Position numbers and translations under genes: made by a program
Notes under the pieces: model-generated
What the model was told of the DNA's origin: nothing
The model's database searches: none
Seen by the model: only the letters and a program-made list of their open reading frames with translations
Shown: positions 1 through 5,995 of the stretch, piece by piece
Layout of the letters: each line of letters begins with the position of its first letter
Numbering within the stretch: position 1 is the first letter of the stretch
NCBI GenBank assembly: GCA_018665385.1
Contig: JABJDN010000071.1
Location: 1-13,685 of the forward strand
Length of the DNA stretch: 13,685 nucleotides
Origin: Phycisphaerae bacterium
GTDB lineage: Bacteria; Planctomycetota; Phycisphaerae; Phycisphaerales; SM1A02
Reading direction: 5' to 3'

Positions 1-628
1 TGTGCATCATGTGCTCGCGCATACCTTCATGCTCACCATTCATCATAGGACAAAAGTCCATACCACTTTCCATCAAATGCATCATGTGTTCGCGCATACC
101 GCGGTCTTCGTCAAATTTTTCATAGCCTAAGTCCCTAAAAATTTGCCTTGCGTGCATGTTTCCATGTTCTGGCATTTCATCGGACCAACCATATGAGACA
201 TCTATATCCATGTCTGAATCTTCCCCGTTTGCCATCATCTGCATAACGCGCTGCATCACGCCTTCTGGCAGACCGTCTACTTCTTCTCCATTCACAACTA
301 TGTGCGATTCAAATTTGACGTTGCCTTCGGGCATGTCTAGCACCCAAGCCCCATGTTCTTCATCGCCAATTTCAGTATCAACTACAAAGACGCTCACATC
401 ACCATTCATATTCGTTAAAGCGCCGGAGCTAAGTAATTTGCTCATGTCAATGTTCTGTTCTTCGCCATTGATCATGAGCACAACTTCAGTGCCATCAACT
501 TCGACCTGCACATCCAATTCCTTTTCTGATGTTGCGGTCTGGTTCTTTGCTACGGCTTTTTTGGCTTTATTACATGCAGGTAAAACCAATAGTGAGGTAA
601 CTGCGAGTGTTGTTAATAATTGTTTCAT
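1..628 (-). CDS. Putative lipoprotein with Met/His/Glu-rich repeats, partial (3' end off the left edge)
   Basis: I do not recognise a family. The reading frame opens at ATG 628 and runs open to the window edge (209 codons seen). A good ribosome site (AAAGGAG) lies 7 bases upstream of the ATG. The N-terminus MKQLLTTLAVTSLLVLPACN is a lipoprotein signal: a short basic start, a hydrophobic stretch and a lipobox LPAC with Cys19 as the expected lipid-modified residue. A short Lys/Ala linker follows, then a strongly acidic globular part. The last visible part is rich in Met, His and Glu and repeats the heptad MREHMMH with a 25-residue period, with a CPMM motif between the copies. Such composition can bind soft metals such as copper, but that is only inference. 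It follows the CorC-like gene by 74 bp on the same strand and may share its transcript. The antisense frame across it is a shadow. Confidence 0.8.
   Translation of the reverse strand, partial: MKQLLTTLAVTSLLVLPACNKAKKAVAKNQTATSEKELDVQVEVDGTEVVLMINGEEQNIDMSKLLSSGALTNMNGDVSVFVVDTEIGDEEHGAWVLDMPEGNVKFESHIVVNGEEVDGLPEGVMQRVMQMMANGEDSDMDIDVSYGWSDEMPEHGNMHARQIFRDLGYEKFDEDRGMREHMMHLMESGMDFCPMMNGEHEGMREHMMH
4..100 (-). repeat. 22-bp direct repeat with 75-bp period inside the lipoprotein gene
   Basis: Positions 4-25 and 79-100 are identical except for one base (c/t at the eleventh position). The spacing of 75 bp is exactly 25 codons, so the repeat is in frame and encodes the peptide GMREHMMH twice. 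It is best read as an internal protein repeat. Only two copies are visible, and the gene continues past the left edge where more may lie. Confidence 0.75.
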
Positions 629-667
629 GCCTATTCTCCTTTGTTTACAGGATATTGCAGAATAGCG

Positions 668-705
668 TAATTCAGCGGTTTGTATGGCAAAACCACACTG
701 AATTA
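668..705 (-). other. Intercistronic hairpin at the stop of the CorC-like gene
   Basis: An 8-bp inverted repeat (668-675 TAATTCAG against 698-705 CTGAATTA) encloses a second, imperfect pairing (GGTTTG with CAAAACC) around a short loop. The TAA stop of the upstream gene is inside the outer stem. On the minus strand no U-run follows, so it does not look like a standard intrinsic terminator. It could be an mRNA-processing or stability element between the CorC-like gene and the lipoprotein gene. Confidence 0.4.
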
Positions 706-1971
706 GTCTTCTGTAGGCATAAGTTCAACCGTAAGCTTGATTATCTGAGTTTCAGAGACTTCTGTGGCTGTAATAGTAAAGCCATGCGTTTCTATGCTTT
801 CCCCAGAACTTGGAACGTGCCCTAATTGAGCAAGCATGAATCCGGCGATTGTGTCGTACTCTTCATCTTCGGGAAGCTCAAGTTCAAGTTCATCGTTAAT
901 GTCATCAAGGTTGTATCTGCCGTCTACCTCGACAGTAGTCTCATTAGTGCGAATGAGTTCTGGCTCATCGGATTCACCCTCGTCATGCTCATCGCGAATT
1001 TCACCAACTATTTCTTCGAGGACATCTTCTATGGTAACGAGGCCCGCTGTCCCGCCATATTCATCAATAACAACCGCCATGTGCACTTCGCTTGTTTGGA
1101 AATCGGCAAGAAGCTCTTGCACAGATTTCGTGTCCGGCACAACAATAGGTTTCCGCAAAATACTTTTCAATACAAATTCGTTTGCTTCTGCTCCTAGGAA
1201 TCCAATCATGTCTTTCACGTAGAGAATTCCTAAAATTTGATCAAGGTTTTCTTCAAATATTGGTATGCGAGAGCGTCCAGATTCTAAGGCAAACTTTCTA
1301 ATTTCAGAAATATCGTTTGTCAATTCAATACCTTCTATTTCAGTTCGCGGTGTCATTATTTCGCCAACATCGGTATCACCCAAATCAACGACATTCTCTA
1401 GCATCTCAGCAGCTTCAGCAGGAATACCACCTTCTCGTTGTGAGTGTTCGATCGATCGAAGAAGTTGCTCTTCCACAATGTTTGTGCCATCGGATTCTTT
1501 TAGATTTGCGCCGGTTAATCGACGAGCAATTTCTGCCCAGCCTTCTACCCACCAATTATAGGTAGGATTTACCAATGAAACTACTCGAATGAGATTCCAA
1601 CTTCGAAGTACCGAGGCGACGGGCACAGCACGTGCAATTGCACTAGAAATTACAGAAGATGTGAGCCAAAAGATTGCTATAGAAATACACGCGCTAATAA
1701 TATAAGACTGCAATGTCACTGGCGATGAATCGAAAAGGTAGACGAAGCAAAATATCATTAAAGAAAAACTTGACATTTTTACAATCAGTAATGCCTGTAG
1801 TGTCGACTCGTATTCTTTTTCTATCCAGACACCACGTTGTGGTGTGCCTTTTATTTCCAACTCATGCCTTAACTCTAGTGGTGAAGTCATAAGCATCGCT
1901 CGCTCGATGGTTGCTGACCACGTGCAGATAAATATGAGAAACAGTAGCGCTATGCAAATAAAAGTAATCAT
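703..1971 (-). CDS. HlyC/CorC-family CBS-domain membrane protein
   Basis: 422 residues in the domain order of the UPF0053/HlyC-CorC family. An N-terminal membrane region (hydrophobic stretches near residues 1-20, 60-80 and 88-115, DUF21/CNNM-like) is followed by a CBS pair at about 204-330. The first CBS has EIMTPRT and GRSRIPIFEE; the second has VVIDEYGGTAGLVTIEDVLE and EIVGEIRDE. A small C-terminal CorC_HlyC domain spans about 340-420. Members are linked to magnesium/cobalt efflux or membrane transport, but the substrate cannot be told from sequence. It starts at ATG 1971, which overlaps the TGA stop of ybeY as ATGA, so translation is probably coupled; GGAG lies 9 bases upstream. The ybeY-corC pairing is common in bacteria and supports the call. 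Confidence 0.9.
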   Translation of the reverse strand: MITFICIALLFLIFICTWSATIERAMLMTSPLELRHELEIKGTPQRGVWIEKEYESTLQALLIVKMSSFSLMIFCFVYLFDSSPVTLQSYIISACISIAIFWLTSSVISSAIARAVPVASVLRSWNLIRVVSLVNPTYNWWVEGWAEIARRLTGANLKESDGTNIVEEQLLRSIEHSQREGGIPAEAAEMLENVVDLGDTDVGEIMTPRTEIEGIELTNDISEIRKFALESGRSRIPIFEENLDQILGILYVKDMIGFLGAEANEFVLKSILRKPIVVPDTKSVQELLADFQTSEVHMAVVIDEYGGTAGLVTIEDVLEEIVGEIRDEHDEGESDEPELIRTNETTVEVDGRYNLDDINDELELELPEDEEYDTIAGFMLAQLGHVPSSGESIETHGFTITATEVSETQIIKLTVELMPTED

Positions 1972-2453
1972 TGAGAATTACTCCACACTGATCCAATACC
2001 TATTTCTGTAAGTATTCGGTCTTCTTCAGCATGCATACGTTGGTGGTGTATTTCGTCATGATCATCGAACCCGCAACAATGCAGCATGCCGTGAACGATA
2101 TACAACAGTAATTCTTCTTGAATGGAGTGGTTCCGAACAGTTGCTTCTCTAGCTGCAACGTCTACGCAAATTGCAATATCTGCAAGGACTGTTTGTTCAT
2201 TGCTTCCAAGGTCAAACGTCAACACGTCTGTTGTCCCCTCAATACCAGAATGTTTCAAGTGCAACTCAGACATTTCTTCGTCAGTAACGAGAAGAACGGA
2301 AAGTTCAGAATCTTTTTTTTGCACACACTGCAACGCTTTGTGAGTGCATTGCAGAAGCCATGCGTGGCAGTCTTCGTTGACGCCATCAATGGTAACACTC
2401 GGCGGAGGTTGGTCAGATTGTTCTTGTACTTCTTCCATTTCTATATACAGCAT
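1968..2453 (-). CDS. ybeY: Endoribonuclease YbeY (16S rRNA maturation / ribosome quality control)
   Basis: 161 residues, normal length for the family. YbeY is a metal-dependent single-strand endoribonuclease acting in 16S rRNA 3'-end maturation. Visible hallmarks are GTTDVLTFD at about 73-81 and the metal-binding segment HGMLHCCGFDDHDE at 121-134. In the usual form the histidines follow H-x3-H-x5-H; here they are H121, H125 and H132, so the third is one residue later, after an extra Asp. The first ATG (2453) has no clear Shine-Dalgarno; a second in-frame ATG at 2438 is possible and would remove five residues. It begins 30 bp after the nuoF stop and overlaps the CorC-like start by 4 bp, so it sits in the nuoD-to-corC transcription unit. 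Confidence 0.93.
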   Translation of the reverse strand: MLYIEMEEVQEQSDQPPPSVTIDGVNEDCHAWLLQCTHKALQCVQKKDSELSVLLVTDEEMSELHLKHSGIEGTTDVLTFDLGSNEQTVLADIAICVDVAAREATVRNHSIQEELLLYIVHGMLHCCGFDDHDEIHHQRMHAEEDRILTEIGIGSVWSNSQ

Positions 2454-2483
2454 ACAGTGAAAACTATAAGAATCAAATAGTTA

Positions 2484-3806
2484 CTAGGTAACAGGGGTTA
2501 CCGGAACAAGAGATGGCTTACAGCGGGCTTCAAACTCACTTCGGTACTTATTCACAATGGTTCTAACTGCCCAATTGTTGCCATCTGCAAGGCCGCAAAT
2601 AGTTGTTCCAGGGATAATTCCCATCGAGCCTGCAACTTCTAATACTTGGTCTAGGTCATTCATTGAGCCCTCGCCAGATTCGATTCTGCAGAGTAATTTG
2701 TAAATCCAATCCGAGCCTTCTCTGCAGGGTGTGCATTGGCCGCATGATTCGTTTTTAAAAAAACGAGCGAGGTTCCTTGCAACTGCAACCATATCAGTGT
2801 CTTCATCAAAAATAGTTGGGCAAGCAGTTCCAAGTCCCATGAGATCGTATTTTTTACCTATGTCGAAATCCATCTCTGCATCAAATTGATCAGGGCCAAG
2901 TACGCCCATACTTGCGCCGCCTGCAATCGCGCCCTTAAAGGCGCGTCCATTTTTCATGCCACCAGCATAGTCGTCTACGAGCGAGCGTAATGTAATACCG
3001 AGTGGTACTTCAAAAACATCAGGATTATTTACATGACCCGAAACGCCCATGAGTTTCAAACCAAAACTAGCAGGCCCACCGATGGTTGATTCGCTACCAA
3101 AAGATTTCCACCAATCCACGCCATGCTCAATGATTAGTGGAATAGCGGCGAGTGTTTCAACATTATTTATGATTGTTGGTCGACCAAAGAGACCACTTAC
3201 AGCAGGGAACGGAGGCTTAATACGTGGCCAACCTCGTTTGCCTTCAACTGCTTCAAGCAACGCTGTTTCTTCACCGCAAATGTACGCGCCAGCGCCACGA
3301 TGTTGCGTACACTCAATTGCAAAATCAGTTGTGCCGTTCATAATACCTTGGCTTCCGAAGATTCCATGGACATAGGCTTCGTCAATCGCGATTTGCATTA
3401 TTTTTGCTTGCGCCTCCCATTCCCCACGAATGAAGAAGAACGCCGTATCAAGTTTGCATGCGTAACACGCTATTGCAATTCCTTCGATAACTGAGTGCGG
3501 GTCAAAGTCAACAAGTAAGCGGTCTTTGAATGTTCCAGGCTCAGCCTCGTCGCAGTTAATGCAAAGGTATCGCACCTTGCCATCTGGTTCAGGTAAGAAT
3601 GTCCACTTCACGCCACAAGGAAAACCTGCACCGCCGCGACCGCGTAATTCAGCGGCCTTCACGATATCCACTACCTCTTCTGGCTTCATTTGAAGCACTT
3701 GTTTCAATGTTTGGTAGCCGCCTGCAGCAACGTACTCTTCGTACGAAACTGTTTTGCGATCATCACGATTTACTGGGATATTTCGAGTCAAGAATCGATT
3801 AGTCAC
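2484..3806 (-). CDS. nuoF: NADH-quinone oxidoreductase subunit F (NADH/FMN-binding)
   Basis: The NADH-oxidising 51-kDa-type subunit of complex I. It binds NADH, FMN and one 4Fe-4S cluster (N3) in the cytoplasmic arm. With the GTG start the protein has 440 residues. Visible motifs are the glycine-rich GRGGAGFP at about 56-63, CINCDEAEPGTFKDR at about 82-96, GAGAYICGEETALLEAVEG at about 171-189, and the cluster ligands CGQCTPC at 355-361 with a fourth Cys at 404 (TTICGLAD). The frame extends upstream to a TTG at 3842, but that start lacks support and buries 44 bp in the preceding gene. GTG 3806 has AGAGGAAG six bases upstream and overlaps the upstream small ORF by only 8 bp. The visible neighbours are nuoE upstream and ybeY downstream; nuoG does not follow. 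Confidence 0.95.
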   Translation of the reverse strand: MTNRFLTRNIPVNRDDRKTVSYEEYVAAGGYQTLKQVLQMKPEEVVDIVKAAELRGRGGAGFPCGVKWTFLPEPDGKVRYLCINCDEAEPGTFKDRLLVDFDPHSVIEGIAIACYACKLDTAFFFIRGEWEAQAKIMQIAIDEAYVHGIFGSQGIMNGTTDFAIECTQHRGAGAYICGEETALLEAVEGKRGWPRIKPPFPAVSGLFGRPTIINNVETLAAIPLIIEHGVDWWKSFGSESTIGGPASFGLKLMGVSGHVNNPDVFEVPLGITLRSLVDDYAGGMKNGRAFKGAIAGGASMGVLGPDQFDAEMDFDIGKKYDLMGLGTACPTIFDEDTDMVAVARNLARFFKNESCGQCTPCREGSDWIYKLLCRIESGEGSMNDLDQVLEVAGSMGIIPGTTICGLADGNNWAVRTIVNKYRSEFEARCKPSLVPVTPVT

Positions 3807-3999
3807 GTGTTGCTTCCTCTGCTCGAATTTCGATTTCGTCAATTGTCGTTCTACGAAGCGTCACCTTGCCGTCAACTTTTTCTTCAATTGTTCGATTCAC
3901 TTCAGAAGTGGCCCTGCTTGACTTTACTGCATGCACAATATGTCCGACGAATTCGCCAAGGCACCGCATAAGTGATTTATTGTGCTTTTCAGAAGTCAT
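3799..3999 (-). CDS. Small conserved-looking ORF between nuoE and nuoF, function unknown
   Basis: A 66-residue ORF that I do not recognise. Starting at ATG 3999, its first codon overlaps the nuoE TGA stop as ATGA, and its TAA stop lies inside the first codons of nuoF (8-bp overlap with the GTG start). A longer start at GTG 4014 is possible but runs further into nuoE. The protein begins MTSEKHNKSLMRCLGEFVGH, has a mildly hydrophobic N-terminal half (LGEFVGHIVHAV) and a charged C-terminal half (GKVTLRRTTIDEIEI...EEATRD). No membrane segment, signal peptide or cysteine cluster for a metal centre is evident; there is a single Cys. The tight overlaps on both sides argue that it is a real gene translated with complex I. 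A role as a small accessory or assembly protein is inference. Confidence 0.7.
   Translation of the reverse strand: MTSEKHNKSLMRCLGEFVGHIVHAVKSSRATSEVNRTIEEKVDGKVTLRRTTIDEIEIRAEEATRD
3813..3820 (-). promoter_or_regulatory. Ribosome binding site that sets the nuoF GTG start
   Basis: The minus strand reads AGAGGAAG, a strong Shine-Dalgarno match, six bases before GTG 3806-3804. This favours GTG 3806 over the upstream TTG at 3842. The site lies within the last codons of the preceding 66-aa ORF, which suggests the two genes are translated together. Confidence 0.7.
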
Positions 4000-4529
4000 T
4001 GTGTAGTACGGCACTCATTCATAATTTCATCAATTTTTGCAATCGTCAGTTTGTCGTACTGTTTGCCATTTACCAATGCACATGGTGCATTGTCGCATGC
4101 GCCAATGCATTCCATACCGAGAATTGAAAACAAACCATCGCCTGTTGTTTCATGAACATCGATGCCTAAAGTTTGTTTTACATGGTCCATGAGTGCTTGG
4201 TGCCCACACACTTCACATGCAACAGATTGGCAAATGCCAATAATATATTTGCCCATTGGTTCACTGCGATAGTCTTCGTAAAAAGAAACAACATCAGCAA
4301 CTTGGGCAGGAGTAATTCCAAGCACTTTTGATATTTCGATCATTGCTTGCCATGGAATGTATCCATACTCATGCTGCACTTCGTGCAAGGTAGTCATGAG
4401 TGCGCCTCGGCCAGTTGCATAGCGAGGCATAATTTCCTTGGTAACTTTATCGAGTAACTCGGGAGTTAAATATGGTTGTTCCCGTCGTTCGATAGTCAAG
4501 GTTGCAGAATTTTTTGGTATCCAAGCCAT
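3996..4529 (-). CDS. nuoE: NADH-quinone oxidoreductase subunit E (2Fe-2S)
   Basis: The 24-kDa-type complex I subunit carrying the N1a 2Fe-2S cluster, partner of NuoF. 177 residues, close to family length. The thioredoxin-like domain holds the four cluster cysteines: Cys100 and Cys105 (CQSVAC) and Cys141 and Cys145 (CIGAC). Helical N-terminal features typical of the family are present, such as ALMTTLHEVQHEYGYIP and VLGITPAQVADVVSFY. Start ATG 4529 is 8 bp from the nuoD stop, and its likely ribosome site (AAGGGA) overlaps that stop region. Its own TGA stop overlaps the next small ORF as ATGA. Order and spacing indicate one operon. Confidence 0.96.
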   Translation of the reverse strand: MAWIPKNSATLTIERREQPYLTPELLDKVTKEIMPRYATGRGALMTTLHEVQHEYGYIPWQAMIEISKVLGITPAQVADVVSFYEDYRSEPMGKYIIGICQSVACEVCGHQALMDHVKQTLGIDVHETTGDGLFSILGMECIGACDNAPCALVNGKQYDKLTIAKIDEIMNECRTTQ

Positions 4530-4537
4530 ATGTTCCC

Positions 4538-5830
4538 TTACCTATCTAGTTCTGCGGCGATAATGTTGAGTGACCCAAGAATTGCAACAAGGTCTGCTAA
4601 TTGATGGCCCTCAAACATTTTCGCAAATGTTTGGAAGTTTATAAACGAACAAGGTCTTGGAGTGGCACGCCATGCGCACGGCCCGCCATCTGAAACGATA
4701 AAGAATCCATATTCACCGTTTGGCCCTTCAATTGCTCCGTAACTTTCGCCAATAGGAGATTCCCATCCGCGATTCGGCATTACTAATTCGAACTGCTGGA
4801 TAGTGCCTTGAATAGAGTTATGCACTTGGTCTTTTGGTGGCATTTGAATTCCGCCACTAGGCAGCACATCTACCGAGCCTCCAGGGATGCTATCTATAAG
4901 TTGGCGAATGATATGGCACGATTGTTTAATTTCTTCAAGGCGTACGTGGTAGCGCGCAAAGCAATCACCAGTAGTGGCAATTGGAACATCAAACTCTACC
5001 GCTTTTGCGCCTTGGCCATCCCAATTGTCCGCAAAGCATAAGTAAGGTTCATCTTTGCGAATGTCACGAGTAACCCCTGAAGCTCTTGCAAGTGGGCCAG
5101 CTAGTGACCAGGCAATTGCATCTTCTTTTGATATTGTGCCAATGCCTTCAACGCGGTCAATGAAAATCCTATTTGTATTGAGAAGAGTTTCAACATCGCC
5201 AATTGCCTTTGGCATTCTGTCGTTGATGAAGTTTTTTACCATCTTTTTGAATGTCTCTTCGCATGGAAGGTCGTTCATTAATCCGCCAACGCGTGTGTAA
5301 TCTGGATGGAATCGTTGCCCGGAAACAAAGTCCATTATGTCGTAAACATGCTCTCGCTCATTGAAGCCGTATAAAAAACCAGTGAATGCGCCGAGGTCAA
5401 GTGCTGCCGCTCCGACGCATAACAGGTGATTCTGAATTCGACCTAGTTCGCCAAGAATTGTTCTCAACACTTTGCATCGTGGAGTAAGGTCAATATCAAG
5501 AAGTTTTTCAACTGCGTGGTGCCAAGCAATGTCATTCACAATAGGGCTCACGTAATCCATCCGGCTTACGGTGCACACATATTGATTGAAGTTGTGGTGT
5601 TCTGCTAGTTTCTCAAAACCACTATGTAAATATCCAATATGCGGGGTTGCGTTCACAACACGTTCGCCATCAAGTTCAAGTACAAGCCGTAGCGTTGTGT
5701 GTGTGGCTGGGTGTTGTGGACCGAAATTTAGGATCCAGCGATCATCACATTCTGCCCGACCTTGAAGCTCATCGAGGGTTTCGATATCAAGATTGTACGC
5801 ATCTGTAATTGGTGAAAGTGTGTATGGCAT
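4538..5830 (-). CDS. nuoD: NADH-quinone oxidoreductase subunit D (quinone-site subunit)
   Basis: The 49-kDa-type subunit of complex I that forms the quinone pocket with NuoB; homologous to the large subunit of NiFe hydrogenases. 430 residues. Clear motifs include NFGPQHPATHTTLRLVLELD at about 35-54, HIGYLHSGFEKLAEH, the MDYVSP segment, RVGGLMNDLP, the IEGPNGEYGFFIVSDGG region, and a C-terminus ending AAELDR, close to the family's ending in ...DR. It is the first gene of the visible cluster: 165 bp upstream lies the permease of an unrelated unit, so nuoA, nuoB and nuoC are not adjacent, or nuoD-E-F is split from the rest. A promoter candidate sits just upstream. Confidence 0.96.
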   Translation of the reverse strand: MPYTLSPITDAYNLDIETLDELQGRAECDDRWILNFGPQHPATHTTLRLVLELDGERVVNATPHIGYLHSGFEKLAEHHNFNQYVCTVSRMDYVSPIVNDIAWHHAVEKLLDIDLTPRCKVLRTILGELGRIQNHLLCVGAAALDLGAFTGFLYGFNEREHVYDIMDFVSGQRFHPDYTRVGGLMNDLPCEETFKKMVKNFINDRMPKAIGDVETLLNTNRIFIDRVEGIGTISKEDAIAWSLAGPLARASGVTRDIRKDEPYLCFADNWDGQGAKAVEFDVPIATTGDCFARYHVRLEEIKQSCHIIRQLIDSIPGGSVDVLPSGGIQMPPKDQVHNSIQGTIQQFELVMPNRGWESPIGESYGAIEGPNGEYGFFIVSDGGPCAWRATPRPCSFINFQTFAKMFEGHQLADLVAILGSLNIIAAELDR

Positions 5831-5842
5831 TTGAACCTATCC

Positions 5843-5870
5843 ATTATAGTACAAAGAAGTATTTCAGCAA
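5843..5870 (-). promoter_or_regulatory. Candidate sigma70-type promoter of the nuoD operon
   Basis: On the minus strand TTGCTG (5870-5865) and a perfect TATAAT (5848-5843) are separated by 16 bp. The -10 box ends only 12 bases before the nuoD ATG, so a start point about 7 bases downstream would give a nearly leaderless mRNA. The -35 is a weak match. Its position between the permease terminator candidate and nuoD fits an operon promoter. Confidence 0.5.
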
Positions 5871-5944
5871 CACTTTAGATGCTTTTGACCTGGTCACTGA
5901 CCAAGTTTAAAAAACTCTACGTGCAGAATTATTGCGCAATGCCG

Positions 5945-5974
5945 AAAAAAGGTTGACCTAAAAAAGGTTGACCT
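5945..5974. repeat. Perfect 15-bp tandem duplication
   Basis: The unit AAAAAAGGTTGACCT occurs at 5945-5959 and again at 5960-5974 with no gap and no mismatch. The second copy runs into the right-hand palindrome. On the minus strand each copy supplies an AGGTCAACC followed by six Ts, so the duplication doubles the terminator-like U-tract. Confidence 0.85.
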
Positions 5975-5992
5975 GGTCAGTGACCAGGTCAA
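5960..5992 (-). terminator. Probable intrinsic terminator of the permease gene
   Basis: Read on the minus strand, the 25-bp perfect palindrome (5992-5968, up to 12-bp stem with minimal loop) is followed by CC and six Ts (5965-5960), the layout of an intrinsic terminator. It begins 3 bases after the permease TAG stop. The duplicated unit gives a second T-run at 5950-5945. It would separate the permease transcript from nuoD. Confidence 0.65.
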
Positions 5993-5995
5993 AAA

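Larger units (their letters stand above)
5883..5994. repeat. 112-bp element bounded by a 21-bp perfect inverted repeat (MITE- or REP-pair-like)
   Basis: Positions 5883-5903 and 5974-5994 are exact reverse complements over 21 bases (outer end TTTTGACCTGGTC). Each end is itself a palindrome: 5968-5992 is a 25-bp perfect palindrome with one central base, and 5887-5907 is the same palindrome with two changes in its inner arm. The internal 70 bp hold no ORF. Two facing palindromes like this resemble a paired REP element or a tiny non-autonomous mobile element. The right end lies one base past the permease stop codon. No target-site duplication could be made out. Confidence 0.6.

Noticed and set aside
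4..100. Spaced direct repeats as a CRISPR remnant
   Set aside because: Only two copies, the period is exactly 25 codons, and the repeats are in frame within a coding sequence.
156..665. Open plus-strand frame of 169 codons
   Set aside because: It is antisense to the partial lipoprotein, which has a ribosome site, a lipobox and acidic coding composition; the plus frame is Ser/Thr/Pro-rich low-complexity shadow.
3807..3842. Upstream TTG start for nuoF
   Set aside because: No ribosome site fits it, it increases overlap with the preceding ORF to 44 bp, and a strong AGAGGAAG sits six bases before GTG 3806.
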